From an unidentified bacterial endosymbiont (GTDB taxonomy: Bacteria > Pseudomonadota > Gammaproteobacteria > Enterobacterales > Enterobacteriaceae), in assembly GCF_918797525.1 (NCBI RefSeq), contig NZ_OU963893.1, positions 4,092,001 through 4,156,000 on the forward strand: DNA of 64,000 bases, given 5' to 3'. This document shows, piece by piece, positions 42,669 through 52,814 of the stretch; the first letter of the stretch is position 1, and every line of letters starts with the position of its first letter. A model generated the notes under the pieces. It had not been told where the DNA came from. It was given only the letters and a program-made list of their open reading frames with translations, and made no database searches. The position numbers and the translations under genes were made by a program.

Positions 42669-44099
42669 GTGCCTGATTTTCTTTATTTTATAATTGAAGT
42701 TCTGTGGGGTTCAATCATGATATATCTGCTACTGGGAGCAGGTATATGGTTCACCTTGCGCAGCGATTTTATCCAGTTTCGCTATATCCGCAAGTTCGGC
42801 AAAAGTCTCAAAAACAGCCTGACCCCGCAGCCGGGTGGATTGACCTCGTTTCAGGCCCTCTGCATCAGCCTGGCCGCACGCGTCGGTAGCGGCAATCTGG
42901 CGGGCGTTGGGCTTGCCATCAGCGCCGGGGGACCGGGCGCGCTCTTCTGGATGTGGGTCACGGCGATTGTCGGCATGGCGACCTCGTTTGCCGAATGTTC
43001 GCTCGCGCAGCTTTTCAAAGAGAAGGATAAGAACGGCCAGTTTCGCGGCGGCCCGGCCTGGTATATGTCTCGCGGGCTAGGAATGCGCTGGATGGGTGTC
43101 CTGATCTCACTCTTTCTGCTTATCGCCTACGGTCTTATTTTTAACACCGTGCAGGCCAATTCTGTCGCGCATGCGCTGCGTTACGCCTTTGACTTTCCCG
43201 AGTGGCTATCCGGTGTCGTTTTAGCCGCCTTTATCCTTATCGCTATTTCAGTCGGTCTTCGAGGCGTCGCCCGTATGATGCAGTGGATGGTCCCTGTAAT
43301 GGCGCTGGTGTGGATAACCGCCAGCCTGTTTGTAACTGCGCAGCACATCGACCAGGTGCCATGGATCATTTCGACCGTCTTTAAAAGTGCCTTTGGCTGG
43401 CAAGAAGCGGCGTCGGGAGCAATGGGTTATACCCTTAGTCAGGCGCTGACGGCAGGTTTTCAGCGCGGCATGCTCTCTAATGAAGCCGGAATGGGCTCCA
43501 CACCGAATGCCGCCGCCACCGCCGCTTCATGGCCCCCTCACCCGGCGGCGCAAGGCATTGTGCAGATGATTGGCGTTTTTACCGATACCATCGTCATCTG
43601 CTCCGCCAGCGCCATGATTTTGCTGTTAGCCGATCCTGCCCCGCACGGCACGGAGACTGCCGGGATACAGCTCCTTCAGCAGGCAATGGTGAATCTTGCC
43701 GGGAGCTGGGGCGCCGGATTTGTCGCACTGATCGTAATTCTGTTCGCCTTCAGCTCAGTGGTGATGAACTACATGTATGCCGAAAACAATCTTATCTTTC
43801 TTAAGCGCGACTCACGCCACTCGCTCAGGCTGCTGCGCCTTGGGGTGATACTGATGGTGGTGGCAGGCTCCCTGCTCAGCATGCCGCTGGTCTGGCAGTT
43901 GGCGGACGTCATTATGGCCCTGATGGCGATAACCAACCTGACGGCGATTTTACTGCTCTCGCCGGTCGTCACGCTTATCGCGCGGGACTATCTGCGCCAG
44001 CGTAAACTGGGGGTTCAGCCAGTGTTTGATCCCACGCGCTATCCCGAAATCGAAGCGCAAATCGCCCCGGGCTCCTGGGATGATTTGCCACGGCAATAA
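42669..44099 (+). CDS. yaaJ: YaaJ, sodium:alanine symporter-family transporter
   Basis: YaaJ belongs to the AGCS family of Na+-coupled alanine/glycine transporters; its own substrate is unproven. The 476-residue protein shows about 10-11 membrane helices and the family motifs GGLTSFQALCISLAARVGSGNLAGV (given in part), GGPGALFWMW and SNEAGMGSTPNAAA. The start is GTG at 42669, preceded by GAGGGA. The 262-bp gap to the divergent talB holds the promoters of both. It is followed by yaaA after 66 bases. Confidence 0.92.
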   Translation: MPDFLYFIIEVLWGSIMIYLLLGAGIWFTLRSDFIQFRYIRKFGKSLKNSLTPQPGGLTSFQALCISLAARVGSGNLAGVGLAISAGGPGALFWMWVTAIVGMATSFAECSLAQLFKEKDKNGQFRGGPAWYMSRGLGMRWMGVLISLFLLIAYGLIFNTVQANSVAHALRYAFDFPEWLSGVVLAAFILIAISVGLRGVARMMQWMVPVMALVWITASLFVTAQHIDQVPWIISTVFKSAFGWQEAASGAMGYTLSQALTAGFQRGMLSNEAGMGSTPNAAATAASWPPHPAAQGIVQMIGVFTDTIVICSASAMILLLADPAPHGTETAGIQLLQQAMVNLAGSWGAGFVALIVILFAFSSVVMNYMYAENNLIFLKRDSRHSLRLLRLGVILMVVAGSLLSMPLVWQLADVIMALMAITNLTAILLLSPVVTLIARDYLRQRKLGVQPVFDPTRYPEIEAQIAPGSWDDLPRQ

Positions 44100-44165
44100 C
44101 AGCTATCGATCAATTCAGGGCGATTTTTTGCTAAAGTCGCTCTACATTTCCTGCAAGGACTGGCT

Positions 44166-44939
44166 ATGCTGATTCTGATTTCACCTGCAAAAACGCTCGA
44201 TTACCAGAGCCCGCTCGCCACCGAGCGTTATACCCAGCCTGAACTGCTGGACTATTCGCAACAGCTGATCCACGAAGCCCGTAAGCTCTCTGCGCCGCAA
44301 ATCGCCTCGCTGATGAGCATCAGCGACAAACTGGCGGATCTGAATGCCACCCGTTTTCATGAATGGCATCCGGCGTTCACACCGGGCAACGCGCGCCAGG
44401 CGCTTCTGGCGTTCAAAGGCGATGTCTATACCGGCCTGCAGGCGGAAACGTTTAGCGAAGCCGATTTCGATTTTGCCCAGCAGCATCTGCGCATGCTGTC
44501 GGGGTTGTATGGCGTACTGCGCCCGCTGGATTTGATGCAACCCTATCGTCTTGAGATGGGGATTCGCCTGGAGAATGCCAAAGGGAAAGACCTGTATCAC
44601 TTCTGGGGCGACATCATCACCGACACGCTCAACACAGCGCTGCATGCGCAGGGCGATGACATCGTGATCAATCTGGCATCCGACGAATACTACAGATCAG
44701 TGAAGCCAAAGAAACTGGAGGCGCAGATCCTCAAGCCGGTTTTCCTCGACGAGAAAAACGGCAAGTTCAAGGTCATCAGCTTCTATGCCAAAAAAGCGCG
44801 TGGCCTGATGAGCCGTTATATCATTCAGAACCGCCTGACAAAGCCGGAGCAGTTGAGCGAATTTAACACCGACGGCTATTTCTTTGACGAAGAAGCATCA
44901 GGAAAGGGTGAGCTGGTGTTTAAGCGTCACGAGCAGTAA
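44166..44939 (+). CDS. yaaA: YaaA, peroxide-stress protein
   Basis: YaaA is induced by OxyR in E. coli and limits free intracellular iron during hydrogen peroxide stress; its fold binds DNA. The 257-residue protein shows the N-terminal [15 protein letters not shown] motif, a central [22 protein letters not shown] segment (in part) and the C-terminal [20 protein letters not shown] segment, all typical of the UPF0246 family. In E. coli yaaX and thr lie next; yaaX is absent here and thrC is directly convergent. Confidence 0.95.
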   Translation: MLILISPAKTLDYQSPLATERYTQPELLDYSQQLIHEARKLSAPQIASLMSISDKLADLNATRFHEWHPAFTPGNARQALLAFKGDVYTGLQAETFSEADFDFAQQHLRMLSGLYGVLRPLDLMQPYRLEMGIRLENAKGKDLYHFWGDIITDTLNTALHAQGDDIVINLASDEYYRSVKPKKLEAQILKPVFLDEKNGKFKVISFYAKKARGLMSRYIIQNRLTKPEQLSEFNTDGYFFDEEASGKGELVFKRHEQ

Positions 44940-44970
44940 AAAAGCCGGGTGCGGCTTCGCCCACCCGGCC
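44938..44970 (-). terminator. REP-like hairpin and terminator between thrC and yaaA
   Basis: A GCCGGGTG/CACCCGGC stem (44944-44951 with 44962-44969) has a GC-rich loop and, on the minus strand, is followed by six T, fitting termination of thrABC. Its arms also resemble the GCCGGGTG..CCCGGC REP type common in Enterobacter and Klebsiella. Confidence 0.75.
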
Positions 44971-45001
44971 CTGGAATAGCCTTCTCTGTAGCAGCGGATT
45001 T

Positions 45002-46288
45002 TTATCCGCGAGTCATCATCAACTTACGCAGCGCGGCGAAGTCCGCTGGCAACTCATGGGACAGCAGAGGGAGGTCGGCGCGGTCAGCCAGCGCTTTTGG
45101 CAGGGGCAGGGTTTCACCCAGAATCGCTTCCACGCTCTCTTTAAACTTCGCCGGATGGGCAGTTCCCAGGAACAGGCCGTATTCACCGGGATTAAGCTGG
45201 TCGCGCAGCGCTCGGTAGGCAATCGCCGCATGCGGTTCAGAGGTATATCCCACCGCTTTCAGCTCGCGCATAGTGGCTTTGGTCGTTTCATCGGTCACCG
45301 AAGCGTAACCCAGTTCCCCCAGACGCCATACCTTACGGCGAAACAGCTCTTCCACGCGCGGCCAGTTATTCGGCTGGCTCACGTCCATGGCGTTTGAAAG
45401 CGTCGCCTGAGTGACGTTTGGCGCCCATTTTCCGTCTTTCAGGAAACGCGGCACGGTGTCGTTAGCGTTAGTCGCGGCAATAAAGCGTTTCACCGTCAGC
45501 CCCAGGGATTTCGCCAGCAGGCCCGCCGTCAGGTCGCCAAAGTTTCCGCTTGGTACAGAGATAACCAGCTGATTACGCGCTTCCTGCGGTAATTGCGCCA
45601 CCGCTTCGAAGTAGTAGCAAATCTGCGCCAGCAGACGGCTGATGTTGATGGAGTTGGCCGAGTTCAGACCCAGCGCCACTTTCAGCTCTTCATCATCGAA
45701 CGCCTGTTTGACCAGCGCCTGACAGGCATCGAAATCACCGTCAATGGCTACGGTTTCAATGTTGCCGCCGAGCGTACAGAACAGTTTTTCCTGCAGCGGG
45801 CTGATTTTGCCTTTCGGGTAAAGGATCACCACGCGGATATTCTTCAGGCCGTAAAAGGCATGCGCCACGGCCGCACCGGTATCACCGGAGGTGGCGGTGA
45901 GAATAGTCACCGGCTTATCACTGCTGATGTGCGTCAGCATCTGGGCCATAAAACGGCCACCGAAGTCTTTAAACGCCAGCGTCGGGCCGTGGAACAGCTC
46001 CAGGCAACCTATATCAGGCTCTACCTGCTTCACCGGCGCCGGGAAGGCAAATGCCGCCCGTACGCGCTGTTCCAGCAGCGCCTGCGGAATTTCATCCCCG
46101 ATGAAGGCAGAAAGGATCTTTGCGCTGCGGGTGACAAAGTCCAGCTTCAGCAATTCATCAATATTGGTCAGGGGTAGTTCAGGCAGATCGTGCGGGAAAA
46201 ACAGCCCCTGATTTTTGCCCAGTCCCTGCGTCACCGCCTGCGCAAAGCTGACCTGCTCGTTATGATCTTTCAGATTGTAGAGTTTCAT
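45002..46288 (-). CDS. thrC: ThrC, threonine synthase
   Basis: ThrC converts O-phosphohomoserine to threonine with pyridoxal phosphate. The 428-residue protein has the PLP lysine in LAFKDFGGRFMAQ (near Lys107), the ATSGDTGAAVAHAF motif near 151-164 and the PSGNFGDLTAG motif near 236-246. It follows thrB after three bases and is the last gene of the thr operon. Confidence 0.97.
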   Translation of the reverse strand: MKLYNLKDHNEQVSFAQAVTQGLGKNQGLFFPHDLPELPLTNIDELLKLDFVTRSAKILSAFIGDEIPQALLEQRVRAAFAFPAPVKQVEPDIGCLELFHGPTLAFKDFGGRFMAQMLTHISSDKPVTILTATSGDTGAAVAHAFYGLKNIRVVILYPKGKISPLQEKLFCTLGGNIETVAIDGDFDACQALVKQAFDDEELKVALGLNSANSINISRLLAQICYYFEAVAQLPQEARNQLVISVPSGNFGDLTAGLLAKSLGLTVKRFIAATNANDTVPRFLKDGKWAPNVTQATLSNAMDVSQPNNWPRVEELFRRKVWRLGELGYASVTDETTKATMRELKAVGYTSEPHAAIAYRALRDQLNPGEYGLFLGTAHPAKFKESVEAILGETLPLPKALADRADLPLLSHELPADFAALRKLMMTRG

Positions 46289-46291
46289 TTG

Positions 46292-47221
46292 TTATCCCAG
46301 TACTCGTGCGCCCGCCGTGTCCAGACGGCAAATATGAACAAAGCCTTCCTGATTTTGCAGGTAGTGTTTAGAGAGCCAGTCCGCCACGCGCTGTGCCGTG
46401 TCTGGCTTATCGCACAAGGCAAACAGCGTCGGGCCGGAGCCGGAGATGCCGCACGCCTGTGCGCCGATATCCAGTGATGCCTGTCGCGCCTCGTTGAAGC
46501 CAGGCAGCAGTTTGGTGCGATACGGCTCAGCAATCACGTCTTTCATCAATTTTGCCGCCAGCTGCGGCTGACGGGTGTAGCAGGCATGAATAAAGCCCGC
46601 GAGATGGCGTCCGTGAGCGATACAGTCCTGGCGACGATACTGCGCAGGCAGTATCGCCCGCGCTTCTGCGGTAGAGACCTTAATGCCCGGATAAGCCAGT
46701 ACCCACAGCCACTCATCGAAGCCTGGGATCTGCTGGCTGATGATGCCATTTTCTTCAATCATCAGTTGCATCCCGCCAAGGAAACACGGCGCCACGTTGT
46801 CGTAATGGATGCTGCCAGAAATACGCCCTTCCAGCTCGCCCATTAGCCCCAGCAGGCGAGTGTTGTTCAGCGGCTTGCCGCAGTGCTCATTCATCGCCAC
46901 CAGCCCGGCGACCACGGAGCAGGCGCTGGAGCCGAGCCCTGAGCCAATTGGCATACTTTTTTCCAGCGTCATGGCGACCGGCACGTTTTTACCGATCTCC
47001 TGACAAAAACGCTCCCAGCACTGATAAACGATATTTTCCCGCGGGTCAGACGGCAATTTGCTGGCGAAGCGGCCCACGTTATTCAGACTGAAGCTTTCCG
47101 CCGCTTCAACCGTCACCGTATCGCCCAGCAGCGACCCCTCTACCGGTGTGACCGCCGCACCCAGCACATCAAATCCGACGCTCATATTGGCGCTGGAAGC
47201 CGGGGCATAAACTTTGACCAT
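46292..47221 (-). CDS. thrB: ThrB, homoserine kinase
   Basis: Homoserine kinase is a GHMP kinase that makes O-phosphohomoserine. The 309-residue protein has the N-terminal [18 protein letters not shown] motif, the ATP loop [16 protein letters not shown] near 91-106 and the [12 protein letters not shown] motif near 263-274. It lies one base after thrA. Confidence 0.97.
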   Translation of the reverse strand: MVKVYAPASSANMSVGFDVLGAAVTPVEGSLLGDTVTVEAAESFSLNNVGRFASKLPSDPRENIVYQCWERFCQEIGKNVPVAMTLEKSMPIGSGLGSSACSVVAGLVAMNEHCGKPLNNTRLLGLMGELEGRISGSIHYDNVAPCFLGGMQLMIEENGIISQQIPGFDEWLWVLAYPGIKVSTAEARAILPAQYRRQDCIAHGRHLAGFIHACYTRQPQLAAKLMKDVIAEPYRTKLLPGFNEARQASLDIGAQACGISGSGPTLFALCDKPDTAQRVADWLSKHYLQNQEGFVHICRLDTAGARVLG

Positions 47222-47222
47222 G

Positions 47223-49685
47223 TTAAACTCCTAACTTCCATGACAGGGTACGCAGCAGATCGGCAAACACGCCCGCCGCCGTCACGTCGTTCCCTGCGCC
47301 ATAGCCGCGAAGCACCAGCGGCAATGGCTGATAATAGTGGCTGTAAAACGCCAGGGCGTTTTCGCCATTTTTCACTTTGAACAGCGGATCGTTGCCATCC
47401 ACTTCGGCAATCTTCACACGGCACACGCCATCGTCTTCAATGTTGCCAACATAGCGCAATACCTTACCGTCATCACGGGCTTTCGCAACGCGTGCGGCAA
47501 AGGTATCGTCAAGTTGCGGCAACTTCGCCATAAAGGCGCTGATATCACCGCTGGCATCAAACGCTGCCGGCAGCACCGGTTCAATCACAATATCCGACAG
47601 TTCAAGCTCGCGGCCCGTTTCACGCACCAGGATAAGCAACTTGCGCGCCACATCCATCCCCGAAAGGTCGTCACGCGGGTCCGGCTCGGTATAGCCCAGC
47701 TCACGTGCGGCACGAGTTGCCTCTGACAGACTCATCCCTTCCTCCAGCTTGCCAAAGATAAACGACAGTGATCCAGAGAGAATACCGGAGAAGCGCTGCA
47801 GTTCGTCCCCCGCGTTGAGCAAGTTTTGCAGGTTTTCAATAACCGGCAGCCCTGCCCCCACGTTCGTGTCATACAGGAACTTACGGCGCGACTTGCTCGC
47901 CGCCAGACGCAACTGGTGATAGTAATCCATCGACGAGGTGTTGGCTTTTTTGTTCGGCGTCACCACGTGGAACCCCTCACGCAGGAAATCGGCGTACTGA
48001 TCGGCCACCGCCTGGTTCGAGGTACAGTCGACAATCACCGGGTTAAGCAGATGATACTCTTTCACCAGGCGGATCAGGCGGCCCAGGTTGAACGGATCTT
48101 TCGCCTCGTTCATCTCCGCCTGCCAGTTTTCCAGGTTCAGACCGTGAACGTTTGTTAGCAACGCTTTTGAATTGGCGATCCCGCACACGCGCAGGTCGAT
48201 ATGTTTCTTTTTGAGCCACGCCTGCTGTCGCTTAACCTGCTCCAGCAGCGCGCCGCCCACGCCCCCCACGCCGATCAGGAACAGCTCGATGACCTGGTCG
48301 GTATTGAACAGCATCTGATGAACCACGCGCACGCCGGTGGTGGCATCGTCGTTATCAACAACAACGGAGATAGAACGCTCGGAGGAGCCCTGGGCAATCG
48401 CCACAATGTTGATATTCGCGCGCGCCAGCGCGGCAAAGAATTTAGCAGAGATCCCGCGCAACGTACGCATCCCGTCACCGACCACGGAGATGATTGCCAG
48501 ACGTTCCTGAATGAATAACGGTTCCAGCAGTTCCTCTTTCAGCTCGAGGAAGAACTCCTCTTCCAGCGCACGACGCGCGCGCTGGCAGTCGCCCTGCGGT
48601 ACGCAGAAGCTGATGCTGTATTCTGAAGACGACTGGGTGATCAGCACCACTGAAATGCCCTTACGGGACATTGCGGCAAAGACGCGCGCCGCCATGCCAA
48701 TCATCCCTTTCATGCCCGGCCCGGAAACGCTGAACATGGCCATGTTGTTCAGGTTAGAGATCCCTTTTACCGGGAGATCATTGTCATCGGAACGGGCGCC
48801 AATCAGCGTACCTGGCGCCTGTGGGTTACCGGTATTTTTAATCAGGCAAGGGATTTGGAACTGGGCAATCGGGGAGATGGTACGCGGGTGAAGCACTTTA
48901 GCGCCGAAGTAGGAAAGCTCCATCGCTTCCTGATATGACATTGACTTCAGCAGTCGGGCATCGGGCACCTGCCGCGGGTCACAGGTATAGACACCATCGA
49001 CGTCAGTCCAGATTTCACAACAGTCTGCACGCAGGCAGGCAGCCAGAACGGCTGCTGAGTAGTCAGAGCCGTTACGACCCAGCACCACCAGTTCACCTTT
49101 CTCATTTCCGGCGGTGAAGCCCGCCATCAGGATTATGTGGTCAGACGGGATTTTGCTCGCGGCGATGCGACGGGTTGATTCGGCGATATCAACGGTCGAT
49201 TCGAGGTAGTGGCCCACCGCCAGCAGTTTTTCAACCGGGTCGATCACCGTCACACTGTGACCGCGCGCCTCCAGCAGACCCGCCATGATGGCGATTGAGA
49301 GTTTCTCACCGCGGCAGATTATCTCCGCATTGATGCTGTCCGGACACTGTCCGAGCAGGCTGATACCATGCAGAACATGTTTAAGTTGAGCAAGCTCCTG
49401 TTCGACAAAGGCTTTCAACTGGACGAGCGGAAAGCCCGGCTGTGCCTTAGCGAGCCCCTGCAACAGCCCGGCAAAAATACGCTCGGCGTCGCTGATGTTC
49501 GGGAGTGCATCCTGGCCGCCGATGGTTTTTTCAATCATCGCCACCAGATGGTTAGTGATTTTTGCCGGGGCAGAGAGCACGGTTGCAACCTGCCCCTGCC
49601 TGGCGTTGCTCTCAAGGATGTCGGCAACGCGCAGAAAGCGTTCTGCATTTGCCACTGATGTACCGCCGAACTTCAACACTCGCAT
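47223..49685 (-). CDS. thrA: ThrA, aspartokinase I / homoserine dehydrogenase I
   Basis: ThrA catalyses the first and third steps of threonine synthesis. The 820-residue fusion has an N-terminal aspartokinase domain ([13 protein letters not shown] at 5-17) and two ACT regulatory domains near 315-460 that mediate threonine inhibition. The C-terminal homoserine dehydrogenase starts about 465 with the NAD(P) motif [12 protein letters not shown] and has the catalytic [17 protein letters not shown] segment. Expression is set by the attenuator between thrL and thrA. Confidence 0.98.
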   Translation of the reverse strand: MRVLKFGGTSVANAERFLRVADILESNARQGQVATVLSAPAKITNHLVAMIEKTIGGQDALPNISDAERIFAGLLQGLAKAQPGFPLVQLKAFVEQELAQLKHVLHGISLLGQCPDSINAEIICRGEKLSIAIMAGLLEARGHSVTVIDPVEKLLAVGHYLESTVDIAESTRRIAASKIPSDHIILMAGFTAGNEKGELVVLGRNGSDYSAAVLAACLRADCCEIWTDVDGVYTCDPRQVPDARLLKSMSYQEAMELSYFGAKVLHPRTISPIAQFQIPCLIKNTGNPQAPGTLIGARSDDNDLPVKGISNLNNMAMFSVSGPGMKGMIGMAARVFAAMSRKGISVVLITQSSSEYSISFCVPQGDCQRARRALEEEFFLELKEELLEPLFIQERLAIISVVGDGMRTLRGISAKFFAALARANINIVAIAQGSSERSISVVVDNDDATTGVRVVHQMLFNTDQVIELFLIGVGGVGGALLEQVKRQQAWLKKKHIDLRVCGIANSKALLTNVHGLNLENWQAEMNEAKDPFNLGRLIRLVKEYHLLNPVIVDCTSNQAVADQYADFLREGFHVVTPNKKANTSSMDYYHQLRLAASKSRRKFLYDTNVGAGLPVIENLQNLLNAGDELQRFSGILSGSLSFIFGKLEEGMSLSEATRAARELGYTEPDPRDDLSGMDVARKLLILVRETGRELELSDIVIEPVLPAAFDASGDISAFMAKLPQLDDTFAARVAKARDDGKVLRYVGNIEDDGVCRVKIAEVDGNDPLFKVKNGENALAFYSHYYQPLPLVLRGYGAGNDVTAAGVFADLLRTLSWKLGV

Positions 49686-49710
49686 GGTTCTACCTCTTAT
49701 CCTTTAGCCG

Positions 49711-49748
49711 AAAAAAAAAGCCCGCACTGTTCAGGTGCGGGCTTTTTC
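49711..49748 (-). terminator. thr operon attenuator
   Basis: A 9-bp stem AGCCCGCAC/GTGCGGGCT (49719-49727 with 49735-49743) is followed on the minus strand by eight T (49711-49718). It lies between thrL and thrA. Read-through should depend on ribosome stalling at Thr/Ile codons of thrL. Confidence 0.92.
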
Positions 49749-49766
49749 TTGTTTTTCCTGTACGCG

Positions 49767-49835
49767 TCAGCCCGCATCGTTACCTGTGGTAATGATGATG
49801 GTTGTGGTAATAGTGGTGATGCTGATGCGTGTCAT
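49767..49835 (-). CDS. thrL: ThrL, thr operon leader peptide
   Basis: The 22-residue leader begins MTRISITTITTT and ends GNDAG. It has eight Thr and six Ile codons, the amino acids that control the operon by attenuation. It ends 24 bases before the attenuator stem. Its N-terminus differs from the E. coli leader (MKRISTT), but the regulatory codon run is retained. Confidence 0.93.
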   Translation of the reverse strand: MTRISITTITTTIIITTGNDAG

Positions 49836-50046
49836 AGATATTGTGTACTCTGTCATTATTATCTGTCTGTGCAGTATCCTTTTAGGGTTAAAGGATTGGA
49901 CACTTTAAGTCAATGATTTTTTGATTTTATCACAATTGAGCCGACTCTTACGTCTGGCTGCCTGAGGTTTTATTTTCATCCGATTCAGCCATAAGCGCAC
50001 CATAATATCAGTGTGTTAAGCCATATTTAAAACCTATGACAGCATT

Positions 50047-50733
50047 TTACTCGGCTAACTTTTTTTCGATATCGTGCAGCAATCGGTGCAGCATTGCCGT
50101 GTCGCGTTGCTGAAGACGTCCCAGACGCTGTTGCAACCAGTCCGCCATTTTTTTATCGTCGGCCACGCCTAACTGCGATAACAGACTCGTCACGCGCGTG
50201 CGCAGCGCGGCCAGCGGGTTTTCGTCCGTCTCAACAACCGGCGGTTGCGGTATTTGCATTAAAGATGCTAATTGATAGCAATAAACCATTACCGCCTGGC
50301 CTAAATTCAGCGACGGATAATCAGCCGCCATCGGTGCGCCGGTAAGAACGTCTGCCAGGGCCAGTTCATCGTTGGTTAACCCGGAATCTTCACGACCAAA
50401 CACCAGGGCAGCGTTGTTCAACCAGCGGCTTTTCTCTTCCAGCATCGGCACCAGTTCGGCAGGCGTGGCGTAATAATGGAACTTTGCCCGGCTGCGCGCG
50501 GTGGTCGCCACGGTGAAAGAGACGTCGTGCAACGCATCGGCGAGCGTAGCGTAAGTGCTTATATTATCGAGAATATCGCCCGATCCATGCGCCACCCAGC
50601 GGGCCGCTGGTTCCAGATGGGCGCGGCTATCTACGATACGCAAATCGCTAAAACCCATGGTCTTCATGGCACGCGCCGCCGCGCCAATATTTTCGGCTCT
50701 GGCTGGGGCAACCAGTACAATCGACAGATGCAT
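50047..50733 (-). CDS. yjtD: YjtD, TrmJ-like SpoU-family RNA methyltransferase
   Basis: This 228-residue protein belongs to the SPOUT superfamily and resembles TrmJ. It has LVAPARAENIGAAARAMKTM (7-26, first part of motif 1), the VFGREDSGLTN motif near 115-125 and the knot motif YPSLNLGQAVMVYCYQL near 139-155. The E. coli orthologue YjtD has no firmly assigned RNA target. The gene stands alone between thrL and the arcA control region. Confidence 0.93.
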   Translation of the reverse strand: MHLSIVLVAPARAENIGAAARAMKTMGFSDLRIVDSRAHLEPAARWVAHGSGDILDNISTYATLADALHDVSFTVATTARSRAKFHYYATPAELVPMLEEKSRWLNNAALVFGREDSGLTNDELALADVLTGAPMAADYPSLNLGQAVMVYCYQLASLMQIPQPPVVETDENPLAALRTRVTSLLSQLGVADDKKMADWLQQRLGRLQQRDTAMLHRLLHDIEKKLAE

Positions 50734-51132
50734 TTATGCTCTCTTTTTAGTCAGTTAGCGGGTAAAAATGTGATGCGCCTCAACATATTACGCAGCACAA
50801 ATTTACAAAATTGCAACACAAATCACCGAAATAGCGTTTCATAACAAATTAAAAGCGCTAAACTATTTTGTGACTGAACAATCAGTTAGAATGTTAACAG
50901 AAGCTTATTATCCATATGTTTTATAATGATAATCACTACGGGAATATCCCCTTATAATTGGATTCATGTTATTTATAAATCAATATCCGCAACTAATTGG
51001 TTTGTTGAAAAATTGTGATAAAGGCTAGCATTAGGCTACGATGATTTCATCAAACTGTTAACGTGCTACAATTGAACTTGATATATGTCAACGAAGCGTA
51101 GTTTTATTGGGTGTCCGGTGTCACTTAGCCTG
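50734..51132. promoter_or_regulatory. yjtD-yjjY/arcA intergenic region with Fur-like and FNR-like sites
   Basis: This AT-rich stretch of about 400 bp carries distal arcA control elements. A Fur-like 19-mer at 50922-50940 (core ATAATGATAATCA) fits about 15 of 19 consensus positions. An FNR-like TTGATATATGTCAA at 51078-51091 fits 9 of the 10 fixed positions of TTGAT-N4-ATCAA. FNR activation of arcA is established in E. coli; the Fur site is inference. No gene was seen. Confidence 0.5.
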
Positions 51133-51273
51133 TTATGTTGCTGTTAAAATGGTTAGGATGACAGCCGTTTTTGACACTGTCGGGTCCAAAGGGAAAGTGC
51201 CCACGACCAAGCTAATGATGTTGTTGACGTTGATGGAAAGTGCATCAAGAACGCAATTACGTACTTTAGTCAC
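51133..51273 (-). CDS. yjjY: YjjY, conserved small protein
   Basis: A 46-codon ORF with a GTG start at 51273 reads TKVRNCVLDALSINVNNIIS and ends VILTILTAT. It matches E. coli YjjY in length, place (divergent from arcA) and nearly every residue as I recall it. The function is unknown. The protein is hydrophobic at its C-terminus. Its conservation may come partly from overlapping arcA promoter and leader sequences rather than from the peptide itself. Confidence 0.75.
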   Translation of the reverse strand: MTKVRNCVLDALSINVNNIISLVVGTFPLDPTVSKTAVILTILTAT

Positions 51274-51368
51274 GTTAGGCCGGTCATGTTAATTTGCAAC
51301 ATGCATCAGGCAGGTCAGGGACTTTTGTACTTCCTGTTTCGATTTAGTTGGCAATTTAGGTAGCAAAC

Positions 51369-52085
51369 ATGCAGACCCCGCACATTCTTATCGTTGAAGA
51401 CGAGTTGGTAACACGCAACACGTTAAAGAGCATTTTCGAAGCAGAAGGCTACGATGTCTTTGAAGCGACCGATGGCGCAGAGATGCATCAGATCCTTTCT
51501 GAAAATGATATCAACCTGGTCATTATGGATATCAACCTGCCGGGCAAAAACGGCCTTCTTCTGGCACGCGAGCTGCGTGAACAGGCGAATGTGGCGTTAA
51601 TGTTCTTGACGGGCCGTGACAACGAAGTTGATAAAATTCTTGGCCTGGAAATTGGCGCGGATGATTACATCACCAAACCGTTTAATCCTCGCGAGTTAAC
51701 CATTCGTGCCCGCAATCTGCTGTCCCGCACCATGAACCTGGGTACGGTCAGCGAAGAGCGTCGTAGCGTAGACAGCTACAAATTCAACGGCTGGGAACTT
51801 GATATCAACAGCCGTTCGCTGATTAGCCCTAACGGTGAGCAGTATAAACTGCCGCGCAGTGAGTTTCGCGCGATGCTGCACTTCTGTGAAAACCCGGGCA
51901 AAATTCAGTCCCGTGCAGAACTGCTGAAGAAAATGACCGGTCGCGAGCTGAAGCCTCATGACCGCACCGTGGACGTAACCATCCGTCGCATTCGTAAGCA
52001 CTTCGAATCTACGGCTGATACGCCGGAAATCATCGCCACAATACATGGCGAAGGTTACCGTTTCTGCGGTGACCTGCAGGAATAA
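51369..52085 (+). CDS. arcA: ArcA, anaerobic response regulator
   Basis: ArcA is the response regulator of the ArcBA redox system and represses aerobic metabolism genes under low oxygen. The 238-residue protein has a receiver domain with phospho-acceptor Asp54 ([10 protein letters not shown]) and an OmpR-type winged helix (about 135-235; [15 protein letters not shown]). The sequence is essentially identical to that of E. coli. A terminator follows directly. Confidence 0.98.
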   Translation: MQTPHILIVEDELVTRNTLKSIFEAEGYDVFEATDGAEMHQILSENDINLVIMDINLPGKNGLLLARELREQANVALMFLTGRDNEVDKILGLEIGADDYITKPFNPRELTIRARNLLSRTMNLGTVSEERRSVDSYKFNGWELDINSRSLISPNGEQYKLPRSEFRAMLHFCENPGKIQSRAELLKKMTGRELKPHDRTVDVTIRRIRKHFESTADTPEIIATIHGEGYRFCGDLQE

Positions 52086-52102
52086 TCCGCACGTAACGCA
52101 TT

Positions 52103-52131
52103 AAAAAACGGCGCATCGCGCCGTTTTTTTT
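52103..52131 (+). terminator. Bidirectional terminator between arcA and creA
   Basis: AAAAAACGGCGC and GCGCCGTTTTTT flank a 3-base loop (about 52103-52129), with T-runs on both strands. It can end both convergent transcripts, and its edge overlaps the creA stop. Confidence 0.9.
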
Positions 52132-52603
52132 ACTTATGCCACGGCATAATTGGTACTGCGCTTATTGCGTTTTTAGGCGAGCCATCCACCACTTTGTCGG
52201 AATAGGCAAGGTAGGCCAAAGTATTACGTTTGGCATCGTAGAAACGCACCACCTGCAGTTTTTTGAACACCAGCGAAGTACGTTTCTGGAACACAACATC
52301 CCCCTGCGCCTTACCGTTTTTAATTTTGTCACTCAGTTCAACCGGGCCGACCTGCTGACAGGATATTGCGGCATCGGAGGTATCTTCAGCCAGCCCCAGC
52401 CCACCTTTAATCCCCCCCGTTTTCGCCCGGCTAACGTAGCAAGTAACGTTTTTCACATCCGGGTCGTCGAATGCTTCCACCACAATTTTATGGTCCGGGC
52501 CAAACATTTTGAACACGGTATCGACAGAACCAATCTGTTCTGCCTGCGCGCCACGTCCAGCCAACAGCACGACAGCGGTAAAGATCAATGTCTTGTATTT
52601 CAT
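52130..52603 (-). CDS. creA: CreA, periplasmic protein of unknown function
   Basis: The 157-residue protein has a Sec signal peptide (about 1-21, cleaved after AQA) and the CreA family body with [26 protein letters not shown] sequence (in part) and two cysteines that could form a disulfide. In E. coli creA heads the creABCD cluster; here creBCD are absent and arcA follows directly on the opposite strand. Confidence 0.93.
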   Translation of the reverse strand: MKYKTLIFTAVVLLAGRGAQAEQIGSVDTVFKMFGPDHKIVVEAFDDPDVKNVTCYVSRAKTGGIKGGLGLAEDTSDAAISCQQVGPVELSDKIKNGKAQGDVVFQKRTSLVFKKLQVVRFYDAKRNTLAYLAYSDKVVDGSPKNAISAVPIMPWHK

Positions 52604-52814
52604 ATTGTTACCATTCTTTAAAATTGCATTGTGCGATTATTCAACACTTTAGATAAAAATGTAGCAAGATCACAGGATTAGAATATATTTGCCATAAATA
52701 TGGGTCAAAAGGCATTAATGCGCAAAAAAAACACTGAATGCTAAAACGTCAAAAAATGCTATTATCCGCTAACCTGTTATCAGGCACCTGCTGTTTTAAG
52801 GATGAGGATAGTAT

